Notes: generated by a model from the letters alone, not told the origin. A stretch of DNA of 42,503 nt from Nitrospinae bacterium RIFCSPLOWO2_12_39_16 (GCA_001805005.1 MHDO01000149.1:1-42503); one strand, 5' to 3'; counted from the first letter of the stretch, positions 8,246-16,323 are shown. Made by a program: numbers and translations.

Positions 8246-10438
8246 ATGTATATTAAAAAACTGACACAGTCACTAACACTCACACTGTCATTATCACTAT
8301 TATTAATTCTTGCCGGTGAGGTCTTTGCGGACACGCAAAGTATTTCAGATATCCCTTATAATGTCATTAGAATTACTGATGGGAGTTCCAAAGATTATCA
8401 GCCTGAGTTCAGTCCTGATGGGAAGCAGATTGTATTTATTAAAGAAATAAGTAATAGTGAAGGCATAAAAAGTGGTGAATTCTGGCACAAGACACCATAT
8501 TACATGAACCTATGGCTCATGGATTCGGATGGTAAGAATAGGAGACAATTAACATCAGGAGAGGTGCAGGATTTTGCTCCAATGTTTACAACGGATGGGA
8601 AAAGTATCATTTTTGTATCAAATCGTAAACATGGTAATAGATGGGATATATGGTCAATTAATGTAGATGGCTCAAACCTTACCAGAATAACAGAAATAGA
8701 AAAGAATGAGCTATGGGAGAGAATATTTTATCCTTCACCTACACCTGATGGTAAAGGGATGCTTTTCGTAGTTTATCAAGAAGGTCACCCAAGTGTATGG
8801 TTAATGGACATGGAAAGTAGGGCTGTGAAAAGAATAACATCAGGAGGAACTGGAGACGATACTCCTGTGATGTCCCCTGATGGTAAAGATATCGTCTTTA
8901 AAACTTACAGACTCGGAGCTGGTGGTATATGGTCAATAGATAGGTCAGGAAAAAATTACAAGAGATTGACATACAAGTATTATAGGGAGTTTTACCCTGC
9001 ATGGAGTCCGAATGGAACAAAGATATCTTATGTTACTTATGAAAATGGCATTTTTGACCTATGGATAATGGATAGGGATGGCAGAAATAAAAAGAGGCTG
9101 ATAAAATCTATTCCACTGAAACCAAGTGATTTCTGGAGTGAGCATCCTATCGAATCTGGATATTATCGTGTCTCATGGCACCCTTATGGTACAAAGCTTG
9201 CCTTAACCCTTTGGGACCAAGATAAAAAAGAAAGCTATTTAACATTGTTTGATTTTGAAAAAGATATTACCATGGTATCGGAAAGCTTGTCTGATGAAAC
9301 CGAGTCGCTTAAAGATTATACGCTGATTGGTGAAAAAGATATCTCCGGCGATGGGAATTGGGATGATTTTGGTCCGTCTTTTAGTCCTGATGGAAAAACA
9401 ATACTATTTGCTTCTAATAGAAAAGGAAACTGGGGCATATGGAGTTTGGGAGCCGATGGCGAAGGATTAAAACAAATAACAAAAGGGAGCGGTGATGACA
9501 TTGCCCCTGTTTTTAGTCCTGATGGCAAAGAGATAGCTTTTTTGAAGAAGACAGAAGATAAGAAGTTAAGAAGTTTAGAAGATGAGAAACTGAAAAGCAC
9601 AACCTCTCAACCTCTCAACCTCTCAACTTCTGTTATTTCTACCTATGACCTCTGGATAATGAATAGTGATGGGAGTGTGGCGAGACAGGTTACTAAAGGT
9701 ATTTCAATTATATCCTATCCTGCATGGAATCCGAATGGGAAAGAGATTGCCTTTATTACAAAAGGTGATAAAGGTCATGAAATACAATTTATATCCCTTA
9801 ATAAAGATAGTGTGGGAGGTGTTTCTCAAGCTTACACTGTGAACCGACTTATCTCTATATGGGATATTGAAAATGATAATTCTGCAATCTCTCTATTCGA
9901 AAAAAACGAAGATTTTACTTCTAATAAAAAGTATAAAATAGCAAAGATGCAACATTTTTTACCAGAAGTGAAAAACCCTGCATTTATTTTATCAAGATTT
10001 ATAAAAGGAGAGGCGGTTACTTTATCCTATCCATTAAAAGAATTTCTTTATAAAGCCAGTTATAATACCTCCGGTGATAAGATTATATTTGAGTCCAATC
10101 GGACAGGGAACATAGATATATGGTCGGTAAAAAGGGATGGGACAGAACTGACACGAATTACGAAAGGGAATGGACCTCATTTGAATCCAGTTTTTAGCCC
10201 AGATAATAAAAAAATTGCCTTTGCCCATCGTAAAGAAATAGGGGTAAGCATTAGCAATACAACAAACTATAATATATGGATTGCCGATGTTCAAACAGAT
10301 GAGGAGATGATGATTAACGGTGAGGAGCAGACAGACTGGAATCCTGTATTTAGTCCTGATGGAAAAAAAATTGCCTATGTTACCAATCGTTCAGGAGATT
10401 TTAAGCACTATAACATATGGATGCTGTATTTGAAATAA
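8246..10438 (+). CDS. Exported PD40/TolB-like double beta-propeller protein, paralogue 5
   Basis: 730 residues from ATG 8246, eight bases after AGGGGAG. The signal peptide is short and canonical (cleavage after residue 28, EVFA|DT); its core LTLTLSLSLLL is encoded by a CACTGA/CACTAA-type 6-nt repeat. Twelve PD40 motifs are present, as in the other complete paralogues. The loop after motif 8 holds a long Lys/Glu-rich segment followed by three CCTCTCAA octamers (9603-9626), making this the largest loop insert of the family. It belongs to the subgroup with paralogues 3 and 6 and shares long near-identical stretches with paralogue 6, for example around residues 20-120. No enzymatic signature is seen. 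Confidence 0.9.
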   Translation: MYIKKLTQSLTLTLSLSLLLILAGEVFADTQSISDIPYNVIRITDGSSKDYQPEFSPDGKQIVFIKEISNSEGIKSGEFWHKTPYYMNLWLMDSDGKNRRQLTSGEVQDFAPMFTTDGKSIIFVSNRKHGNRWDIWSINVDGSNLTRITEIEKNELWERIFYPSPTPDGKGMLFVVYQEGHPSVWLMDMESRAVKRITSGGTGDDTPVMSPDGKDIVFKTYRLGAGGIWSIDRSGKNYKRLTYKYYREFYPAWSPNGTKISYVTYENGIFDLWIMDRDGRNKKRLIKSIPLKPSDFWSEHPIESGYYRVSWHPYGTKLALTLWDQDKKESYLTLFDFEKDITMVSESLSDETESLKDYTLIGEKDISGDGNWDDFGPSFSPDGKTILFASNRKGNWGIWSLGADGEGLKQITKGSGDDIAPVFSPDGKEIAFLKKTEDKKLRSLEDEKLKSTTSQPLNLSTSVISTYDLWIMNSDGSVARQVTKGISIISYPAWNPNGKEIAFITKGDKGHEIQFISLNKDSVGGVSQAYTVNRLISIWDIENDNSAISLFEKNEDFTSNKKYKIAKMQHFLPEVKNPAFILSRFIKGEAVTLSYPLKEFLYKASYNTSGDKIIFESNRTGNIDIWSVKRDGTELTRITKGNGPHLNPVFSPDNKKIAFAHRKEIGVSISNTTNYNIWIADVQTDEEMMINGEEQTDWNPVFSPDGKKIAYVTNRSGDFKHYNIWMLYLK
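9603..9626 (+). repeat. Three CCTCTCAA octamers in propeller paralogue 5
   Basis: Exact 8-base units at the common loop after motif 8, preceded by a GAAG-rich purine stretch from 9547; read as TSQPLNLSTS. Confidence 0.88.
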
Positions 10439-10453
10439 ATGGGAGGTTTTACC

Positions 10454-12673
10454 ATGAACATAAAAATCAGAAGACAGAAGACAGAAGACAGAAAACAGAC
10501 CTCTTGCCTCCACAGGCTAAAGCCTGCGACTACTCATTGCTCATTGCTTTTTGCTTTTTGCTTTTTGCTCTTGCTTCTTGTCGGTAAGGTCTTTGCGGAC
10601 ACACAAAGTATTTCAGATATCTCTTATAATGTCATTAGAATTACAGACGGGAGTTCCATGGATTATAATCCTGAATTCAGCCCTGATGGAAAACAGATTG
10701 TGTTTATATCAAAAATAGATAATACTGAGGCTAAGAAAAAAGGAGAGTTTTGGCACAAGACACCATTTTATCTGAATCTATGGCTCATGGATTCGGATGG
10801 TAAGAACAGGAGACAATTAACATCAGGAGAGGTGCAGGATTTTGCTCCAAGGTTTACCCCTGACGGGAAAAAGGTTTTTTTTGTATCCAATCGAATGAAT
10901 AATAAAAGGGATGTATGGTCAATAGATATTGATGGCTCAAACCTTAAAAGGATTGCAGAGATAGAGGGGGATACAGAACATTGGAGGACAGTACAATATC
11001 CAGTTCCTACACCTGATGGTAAGGGATTGGTTTTAATACTCTATAAAAAAGAGTCTGTAAGTGGTGTATGGTTTATGGATATAGAAAGTGGAAAGACAAG
11101 GAGAATAACTTCAGGGGGAAATGGAGACTATTTTCCGGTAATGTCTCCTGATGGTAAAGAGATTGTTTTTGAAAGCATGAGACTGGGCAATTTGGGTAGT
11201 AGCGGAGATATTTGGTTAGTGGATACATCAGGAAAAAATTACAAGCGATTAACCTATGAGAATTATCCTGAGCTTTATCCTGCATGGAGTCCAGATGGAA
11301 CTAAGATATCATATGTTGCCAACAAAGAGGGTATCATTGATATATGGATAATGGATAGAGATGGAAAACACAGAAAGAGAGTAACAAAAAACATCTTAAA
11401 AGAGGTATGGGGGCGAAAGTGGCTGTCCATGTTTAATTATAACGACTTGTTTGATGCAGGATATTATCATGTATCATGGCATCCCGATGGAACAAAGCTT
11501 GCTTTAACTACATGGGAGCCTGATAAAAAAGAGAGCTATTTGACAATACTTGATTTTAAGGAAGATATTAGTAAAGTAATAGATAATTTACCTGAAGAAA
11601 AAAAGAACCTGTCTGATTATACTCTGATTGGGGAGAAAGACCTTACAGGTGGTGGAGACTGGGATGATTTTGGCCCATCTTTTAGCCCTGATGGAAAGAC
11701 AATAATCTTTGCTTCCAATAGAAAGGGGAACTGGAATATCTGGAGTATAGGAATTGATGGTGTAGGATTAAAACAGCTTACAAACGGGGATGATGATGAG
11801 TTAGCTCCAGTATATAGTCCTGATGGAAAAGAAATAGCCTTCCTTAAAAGCTCAAAGGAATTACTTTCAGCTTATGATATATGGGTAATGAAAAGTGATG
11901 GAAGTGGTGCGAGGCAGGTTACAGAGGGTTTTAAAGTTATATCCTACCCTGCTTGGAACCCGCAAAGTAACGAGATTGCCTTTGTATCAAAAGAGGATAA
12001 AGGTCCTGAGATACAATTAATCTCTCTTAGTAAGGTTGGTCAAGAGGTTGTTAATACTGTTAGTCGGGTTATTTCTATGTGGGATACTCAAAAGCCCAAT
12101 CCAGTTATGTTCCCATTTGCAAAAGAAGAGGAACAGAGAGAGTTCAATCCTCATAAAATAATGAAGATGAAAAAAATGGTTCAAGAGGAAAATAAAAATG
12201 AGAGAAAAGTTTGGAGCGAGGAATTGTTACTCTTAAAAAAAATCTTTGAGATTCCTTATCCATTGGAAGAGTTTCTTTATAAGATTGATTATAATACCAC
12301 AGGGGATAGACTTATATTTGAATCTAATCAAACAGGAAATATAAATATATGGTCGGTAAAAAGGGACGGAACAGGGCTGACCCATCTTACGAAAGGAGAT
12401 GGCACCTATCTAAATCCAGTTTTTAGCCCTAATAATTCAAAAGTTGCATATACCCGTAAGCTTAATAGAAGGTCAGAGTTTGATTACAACACCAGTGAAA
12501 GTTATGACATCTGGATTGCCGATGTTGATACTGGCGAGGAGATGAGGATTAACGATGAGGAGCAGACAGACTGGAATCCTGTCTTTAGTCCTGATGGAAA
12601 AAAAATTGCCTATGTTACTAATCGTTCAGGAGATTTTGAGCATTATAATATATGGCTGCTGTATTTAAAATGA
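10454..12673 (+). CDS. Exported PD40/TolB-like double beta-propeller protein, paralogue 6
   Basis: 739 residues. ATG 10454 is chosen because GGGAGG (10441-10446) is seven bases upstream; the in-frame ATG at 10439 overlaps that site. The signal peptide (to about residue 48, KVFA|DT) starts with CAGAAGA heptamers (10468-10495), then the AGGCT hairpin and a TCATTGC-derived core, and is nearly identical at its start to those of paralogue 3 and of the SUMF1 gene at 12759. Twelve PD40 motifs follow. This is the only paralogue whose loop after motif 8 (KSSKELLSAYDIW) carries no tandem repeat, so it may show the uninserted state. The last gene of the propeller array; no catalytic motif. Confidence 0.9.
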   Translation: MNIKIRRQKTEDRKQTSCLHRLKPATTHCSLLFAFCFLLLLLVGKVFADTQSISDISYNVIRITDGSSMDYNPEFSPDGKQIVFISKIDNTEAKKKGEFWHKTPFYLNLWLMDSDGKNRRQLTSGEVQDFAPRFTPDGKKVFFVSNRMNNKRDVWSIDIDGSNLKRIAEIEGDTEHWRTVQYPVPTPDGKGLVLILYKKESVSGVWFMDIESGKTRRITSGGNGDYFPVMSPDGKEIVFESMRLGNLGSSGDIWLVDTSGKNYKRLTYENYPELYPAWSPDGTKISYVANKEGIIDIWIMDRDGKHRKRVTKNILKEVWGRKWLSMFNYNDLFDAGYYHVSWHPDGTKLALTTWEPDKKESYLTILDFKEDISKVIDNLPEEKKNLSDYTLIGEKDLTGGGDWDDFGPSFSPDGKTIIFASNRKGNWNIWSIGIDGVGLKQLTNGDDDELAPVYSPDGKEIAFLKSSKELLSAYDIWVMKSDGSGARQVTEGFKVISYPAWNPQSNEIAFVSKEDKGPEIQLISLSKVGQEVVNTVSRVISMWDTQKPNPVMFPFAKEEEQREFNPHKIMKMKKMVQEENKNERKVWSEELLLLKKIFEIPYPLEEFLYKIDYNTTGDRLIFESNQTGNINIWSVKRDGTGLTHLTKGDGTYLNPVFSPNNSKVAYTRKLNRRSEFDYNTSESYDIWIADVDTGEEMRINDEEQTDWNPVFSPDGKKIAYVTNRSGDFEHYNIWLLYLK
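10468..10495 (+). repeat. CAGAAGA heptamers coding signal-peptide n-region (paralogue 6)
   Basis: Three CAGAAGA units and one CAGAAAA, read as IRRQKTEDRKQ. The same array starts the SUMF1 gene at 12759. Confidence 0.88.
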
Positions 12674-12758
12674 AGATTGAAGATTGAAGATTAACAGGTG
12701 GAAAATTTAGTATTCAATATTCAGTATTCAATAGTCAATTTTTATGGAGGGATTTACC
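12674..12758. repeat. Intergenic tandem-repeat patch
   Basis: Short AGATTGA heptamer run (about 12673-12692) followed by ATTCAATATTCAGTATTCAA-type repeats up to the SD GGAGG (12746-12750). No gene is visible. It marks the boundary between the propeller array and the SUMF1/rhodanese region. Confidence 0.6.
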
Positions 12759-13715
12759 ATGAACATAAAAATCAGAAGACAGAAGACAGAAGACAGAAAA
12801 CAGACCTCTTGCCTCCACAGTCTAAAGCCTGCGGCTACTCATTGCTCATTGCTCATTGCTCATTGCTTCTTGTCACTCACACTTACACTGACACTATTAT
12901 TAGTTTTTGCTTCACTAGGGTGGACAGGAGGAGGAGGCTCTTATAATAAGAGGAGTGAGATGGTTCTTATACCCGAAGGTAAGTTTTTAATGGGGAGTAA
13001 AGAAGGTGATGGCAGAGTTGGCATTGATATGGGTGTAGATGAGCTTCCCCAGAGGGAGGTCTATCTTAAGTCATTTTACATAGATAAATATGAGGTTACT
13101 GTGGGGGCGTATAGAAAATTTGCAAAGGGACCAGGTGAAGAAGAGAGAAAATTTGCGAAGGGGACGGTGAATTCACCTTCAATTCTTCTTATCGGAGGGT
13201 TGACAGGTGAAAGGGCGAGAATGAAGAAGATGAGGGTTCCAATAGCAGATGATGATTTTCCTATGGCTGATGTGAGCTATATGGAGGCAGAGGCTTATTG
13301 TAAATCAATAGGGAAAAGACTTCCTACTGAAGAGGAGTGGGAGAAGGCAGCCAGGGGTAGTGATGGAAGAATCTGGCCATGGGGTAATAAGTTTGAGACA
13401 GGTATGGCAAACACCATAGAATCTAAAGAAAATGGGGCTGTGCAAGGGGGGAGTTTTACGGCCGATATAAGCCCTTATGATGTTTATGATATGGCAGGTA
13501 ATCTGATGGAGTGGACATCTTCATGGTATGAATCATATCCTGGGAGCAAGCTTGAAAGGCCTCAATTTGGTAAGGGGTATAGGGTCATGAAGGGCGGCAC
13601 CTGGAGTGCACCGTCAATACCTTTTTCCCGTGTAGCTCACAGGTACCCTGTCAAACCTACTGAAAATAATCATAGCCACCGTTATGGATTCAGATGTGCA
13701 AAAGATGCAGGGTAA
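12759..13715 (+). CDS. Exported SUMF1/FGE-like protein 1, lacking the catalytic cysteine pair
   Basis: 318 residues; ATG 12759 sits eight bases after GGAGG, whereas ATG 12744 overlaps the site. Signal peptide to about residue 51, almost the same repeat-derived sequence as in propeller paralogue 6. The SUMF1 (FGE-sulfatase) fold is recognised by FLMGS, FYIDKYEVTVGAYRKF, GKRLPTEEEWEKAARG, DMAGNLMEWTSSWY, MKGGTWS and the final YGFRCAK. In true formylglycine-generating enzymes two cysteines lie shortly after RGGS; here that segment (GTWSAPSIPFSRVAHRYP) has none. A non-catalytic role, such as binding in the C-type-lectin-like fold, is therefore likely. An insert around residues 130-165 interrupts the usual spacing. 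First of six SUMF1 paralogues here. Confidence 0.88.
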   Translation: MNIKIRRQKTEDRKQTSCLHSLKPAATHCSLLIAHCFLSLTLTLTLLLVFASLGWTGGGGSYNKRSEMVLIPEGKFLMGSKEGDGRVGIDMGVDELPQREVYLKSFYIDKYEVTVGAYRKFAKGPGEEERKFAKGTVNSPSILLIGGLTGERARMKKMRVPIADDDFPMADVSYMEAEAYCKSIGKRLPTEEEWEKAARGSDGRIWPWGNKFETGMANTIESKENGAVQGGSFTADISPYDVYDMAGNLMEWTSSWYESYPGSKLERPQFGKGYRVMKGGTWSAPSIPFSRVAHRYPVKPTENNHSHRYGFRCAKDAG

Positions 13716-13719
13716 TAAT

Positions 13720-14763
13720 ATGTTGTCATTTGGTTATTCAAGTAAAGGAAATTATAAAAATTTGCCACAGAGGCACGGAGACACAGAGGAAATAAGGAGA
13801 AATGGTGAAAGGAAAAGAAATGGAGGAGCAAAAAAGTTATTTTTTATTGCTTTTTCTCCATCTCTCCATCTTCTCCCTTTCTCCTTAGTCTTTTTTGTCT
13901 TTCTCTGTGCCTCTGTGTCTCTGTGGCTTATTATGTCATTTCCCTTAGTGGTTACCGGTGATGAAGGAAAGGATGCAGAAGCACCTATAGAATTGGTCTT
14001 TGTTAAAGGGGGTTGTTTTAAAATGGGAGATATTGCTGGAGACGGAGAGAATGATGAAAGGCCTGTTCATGAGGTCTGTGTGGATGATTTTTATATCGGC
14101 AAGTATGAGGTTACAAGGGGTGAGTTTGAAAAATTTTTTAGTGAGACAGGTTATACTACTGATGCACAAAAAATGGGCTGTTTCGGGAAAGTGGGTTACA
14201 AATGGAGAAAGAGGATGGATTTTAGCTGGGAAAAGGTAGATTTTCCTCAGACAGATAGGCACCCGGCAGTCTGTATAAGCTATAATGATACACAAGAATT
14301 TATAAAATGGTTGAATAAAAAGCTTGTGGTGAGCGAAGCGAATCCATCTGATGGTAAATATCGTTTGCCCACAGAGGCTGAATGGGAATATGCAGCGAGG
14401 AGCGGCGGTAAGGCAGAAAAATGGGCAGGAACAAGTATAGAGTCGGAGCTTTCAGATTATGCATGGTATGATAAAAACTCTGGAGGTAAAACACATCCTG
14501 TAGGTCAGAAGAAACCTAATGTATTGGGTTTATACGATATGAGCGGCAATGTGTGGGAGTGGGTGGAGGATTGGTATGAGGTTGATTATTATGATAGAAG
14601 CCCTAAAAATAATCCTTTAAATACGAGCCCCAGCCATGCAAAGTCAATGCGCAGTGGTCCATGGAGTGTTCCTGTCCATGCTGTAAGGGTATTCTATCGC
14701 GGTAGTGATATACCGTATAGTATATGTGATGGACTTGGGTTTAGGATTGCAAAGACACCGTAG
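13720..14763 (+). CDS. Exported SUMF1/FGE-like protein 2
   Basis: 347 residues from ATG 13720, four bases after the previous stop; ATG 13684 and 13705 inside the upstream gene are alternatives, and no strong SD separates them. The N-terminal 75 residues are encoded by a large inverted repeat (13764-13927): the first arm gives a long Arg/Glu/Lys-rich n-region, the second a core of Phe, Leu and Ser. The SUMF1 domain then runs from FVKGGCFKMGD through VCVDDFYIGKYEV, YRLPTEAEWEYAARS and DMSGNVWEWVEDWYE to LGFRIAK. The segment after MRSGPWS has no cysteine pair and the usual RGGS is altered, so catalysis is not expected. A stretch is nearly identical to the SUMF1 gene at 17129 (see repeat entries). 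Confidence 0.85.
   Translation: MLSFGYSSKGNYKNLPQRHGDTEEIRRNGERKRNGGAKKLFFIAFSPSLHLLPFSLVFFVFLCASVSLWLIMSFPLVVTGDEGKDAEAPIELVFVKGGCFKMGDIAGDGENDERPVHEVCVDDFYIGKYEVTRGEFEKFFSETGYTTDAQKMGCFGKVGYKWRKRMDFSWEKVDFPQTDRHPAVCISYNDTQEFIKWLNKKLVVSEANPSDGKYRLPTEAEWEYAARSGGKAEKWAGTSIESELSDYAWYDKNSGGKTHPVGQKKPNVLGLYDMSGNVWEWVEDWYEVDYYDRSPKNNPLNTSPSHAKSMRSGPWSVPVHAVRVFYRGSDIPYSICDGLGFRIAKTP
13764..13927 (+). repeat. Large inverted repeat coding a complete signal peptide (SUMF1 protein 2)
   Basis: GCCACAGAGGCACGGAGACA (from 13764) pairs with the segment ending TGTCTCTGTGGC (13927); inner purine-rich GGAGAAATGG and pyrimidine-rich CCATCTCTCC parts also pair. The whole hairpin is translated. Confidence 0.85.
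14359..14490 (+). repeat. Segment nearly identical to SUMF1 gene 3
   Basis: Bases 14359-14490 match 17651-17782 at roughly nine of ten positions, including synonymous sites in the YRLPTEAEWEYAARS region, while flanking parts are diverged. Suggests recent duplication or gene conversion. Confidence 0.75.
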
Positions 14764-14768
14764 TTTAG

Positions 14769-15677
14769 ATGAACATGAAAATGAGAAGTCAGAAGTCAGA
14801 AGTCAGAAGTCAGGAGCAAGAAGCTCAAAGGGTTTGCTTTCAGTCTTCAGCTTTCAGCTTTCAGTTTCCATTTGTCTTTTGCCTCTATGTTTTTGCCTCT
14901 ATGCTCTTGCTTGTAGGCAGTGCAAATGCTAATGAATGTAAACTTATGGAGCCGAAAGTTCTGAAAAAATATATAGAAAATGGAACAATATACAATATGG
15001 TCGTAATTGATGTTCGTCAGGAGCATGATATAAAAATGAAGCGTATCGTGAGGGCTATTCCTGCCACTTTTGATAATATTAAAAAAGAATTGGTTAGCAG
15101 GGTGGGTGAGCTTATTGGTAAGAATGTAATTCTAATTGGGGAAGATACGAAGTCTGCAGAAAGTGTATGCAGCTATATGATAAAAAAAGATTACGGAATT
15201 CGTAATATCTTTGTCTTAAAAGGCGGGATGGAAAAGTGGGATGGACCTATTTTAGATGATATTTCAAATGTAGGATGTGAAGTGATTACCTCCCAGCAAC
15301 TTAAAAAGATAATGAAGTCAAATAGAAAGGTTGAGATAATTGATAAGCGTCCGTCAGAAGAGTATTATGAAGGACATATACCAGAGGCAAAATTAGAAGG
15401 TGGTTGGGGGAATCAGTTTCCAATAAATAAGTTCTCAATAAAAAACTTCTTACAGGAACTGGAGAGGCGTAAAAAATGGGAAAAAGAAAATGTTACTGTT
15501 GTATATGTCTATGATAACGAATGGCATGCCATGAGGGAGTGTAGGTATGAAAAATATTGGACATGGGGGTATAAAAATATTTATGTTCTTAGAGGCGGTA
15601 TGAAGGTATGGGAAGGAGAAGTAAAAAAAGATTATCTTGAAATATTGAAAAAGAGAGTTAAGGAGAAACTTAAATAG
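14769..15677 (+). CDS. Exported tandem rhodanese-like protein A (catalytic Cys missing)
   Basis: 302 residues from ATG 14769, five bases after the previous stop. Signal peptide to about residue 54 (SANA|NEC), with four AGAAGTC heptamers coding the n-region. Two rhodanese-like domains follow, about residues 57-160 and 170-290. Each ends with the typical rhodanese C-terminal pattern, NIFVLKGGMEKWDG and NIYVLRGGMKVWEG. The active-site loop, normally Cys-x-x-x-x-Arg, is replaced by GEDTKSAES in domain 1 and YDNEWHAMR in domain 2, so sulfur transfer through that Cys is excluded. Instead each domain has one Cys at its start and one 9-10 residues after the loop (ESVC, MREC), a pair conserved in all rhodanese domains of this window and suited to a disulfide. 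Confidence 0.87.
   Translation: MNMKMRSQKSEVRSQEQEAQRVCFQSSAFSFQFPFVFCLYVFASMLLLVGSANANECKLMEPKVLKKYIENGTIYNMVVIDVRQEHDIKMKRIVRAIPATFDNIKKELVSRVGELIGKNVILIGEDTKSAESVCSYMIKKDYGIRNIFVLKGGMEKWDGPILDDISNVGCEVITSQQLKKIMKSNRKVEIIDKRPSEEYYEGHIPEAKLEGGWGNQFPINKFSIKNFLQELERRKKWEKENVTVVYVYDNEWHAMRECRYEKYWTWGYKNIYVLRGGMKVWEGEVKKDYLEILKKRVKEKLK
14784..14811 (+). repeat. Four AGAAGTC heptamers in the rhodanese A signal peptide
   Basis: Exact units at 14784-14811, read RSQKSEVRSQ; the complementary CTTTCAGCTTTCAG-like core follows at about 14838. Confidence 0.88.
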
Positions 15678-15704
15678 AGTCAAAGAGTCAAAGTGTCAGA
15701 GAGT
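15677..15704. repeat. Left arm of inverted repeat flanking the DUF4160/DUF2442 cassette
   Basis: Purine-rich repeat starting GAGTCAAAGAG and ending TCAGAGAGT. The ends are reverse-complementary to the pyrimidine-rich arm at 16278-16304, on the other side of the two small genes. Confidence 0.65.
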
Positions 15705-15719
15705 TAAATAAGAATATTG

Positions 15720-15986
15720 ATGGATAAGAAAGATTTATGCCCAGAATATCTATGTTTTTTGGTATATGTGTATTATGACGATCACAATCCTCCACATTTT
15801 CATGCCTCATATGAAGGTTTAGAAGCTACATTTGACTTTGGAGGAAATTTAATAAATGGCATTATGTCAACAAGGGCTAATAAATTGGTTAAGGAATGGA
15901 GCGGTATTCATAAAGGAGAACTGGAAGAAAACTGGGAAAGGGCAAGAAAAGATAAATCATTAAATTGGATAGAGCCTTTGAGATAG
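15720..15986 (+). CDS. DUF4160 family protein
   Basis: 88 residues, cytoplasmic (no signal peptide). DUF4160 is recognised by YVYYDDHNPPHFHASYEG near the N-terminus, then the LVKEWSGIHKGELEENWERA stretch and the final IEPL. The family's function is unknown; it is frequently found next to a DUF2442 gene, as here, and such pairs are suspected small accessory modules. ATG 15720 is preferred to the adjacent TTG 15717. It is the only clearly cytoplasmic small gene between 1 and 30 kb and lies between inverted repeat arms, so I regard it as an inserted cassette rather than part of the surrounding exported-protein set. Confidence 0.85.
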   Translation: MDKKDLCPEYLCFLVYVYYDDHNPPHFHASYEGLEATFDFGGNLINGIMSTRANKLVKEWSGIHKGELEENWERARKDKSLNWIEPLR

Positions 15987-15996
15987 GAGAAGAGAT

Positions 15997-16267
15997 ATGG
16001 ATTTTATACCTCATGTAGTAGAAGCGGAGTATATAAAAAATTATACTATAAGACTCAGATTCAGTGATGGAAGTATAAAAATAGTAAGCTTGGAATCTTA
16101 TGTTGAAAGAGGTGGAGTATTTTCCAGCTTGAAGGATAAAGAATTTTTTTATTGACCTGAATACATTGTGCTGGCCAAATGGAGCTGATATTGCTCCTGA
16201 AAGGTTATATGAGATAGGGAAAAAAGTCTCTAATGAGATGTTAGAGGTAGCTTATGAAAAAAGCTGA
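15997..16267 (+). pseudogene. DUF2442 family gene, frameshifted in a T homopolymer
   Basis: ATG 15997 (SD AGGAGAAG upstream) reads MDFIPHVVEAEYIKNYTIRL and continues to KEFFY before a TGA at about 16153. Removing one T from the seven-T run at 16144-16150 restores EFFIDLNTLCWPNGADIAP and an open frame to the TGA at 16265-16267. The restored product is about 89 residues with the DUF2442 hallmark WPNGAD. Either the gene is truncated, or the run slips, or the base is a sequencing error. It follows the DUF4160 gene by 10 bases, the usual pairing. Confidence 0.75.
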
Positions 16268-16277
16268 TATTGATTTG

Positions 16278-16304
16278 ACTCTCTGATATTCTCCTCTTTG
16301 ACAC
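16278..16304. repeat. Right arm of inverted repeat flanking the DUF4160/DUF2442 cassette
   Basis: Starts ACTCTCTGA and ends CTCTTTGACAC; its reverse complement matches both ends of the arm at 15677-15704. The SD GGAGGTGG of the next rhodanese gene follows. Confidence 0.65.
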
Positions 16305-16323
16305 TATTTATGGAGGTGGTAAT

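Noticed and set aside
1..12673. TolB of the Tol-Pal system
   Set aside because: The proteins have 12 PD40 motifs, lack the TolB N-terminal domain, occur in six copies and have no tolA, tolQ, tolR or pal neighbours.
12698..12946. An 82-codon open frame across the start of SUMF1 gene 1
   Set aside because: It reads the repeat-derived signal peptide in a second frame and has no recognisable product.
12759..13715. Sulfatase-modifying enzyme serving a local sulfatase
   Set aside because: The Cys pair needed for catalysis is missing and no sulfatase is encoded in the window.
13684..13719. Earlier starts for the SUMF1 gene at 13720
   Set aside because: ATG 13684 and 13705 lie inside the preceding gene without an SD and add residues that only mirror that gene's C-terminus in another frame.
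14769..15677. Active thiosulfate sulfurtransferase
   Set aside because: The fold is rhodanese-like, but neither domain has the catalytic Cys loop.
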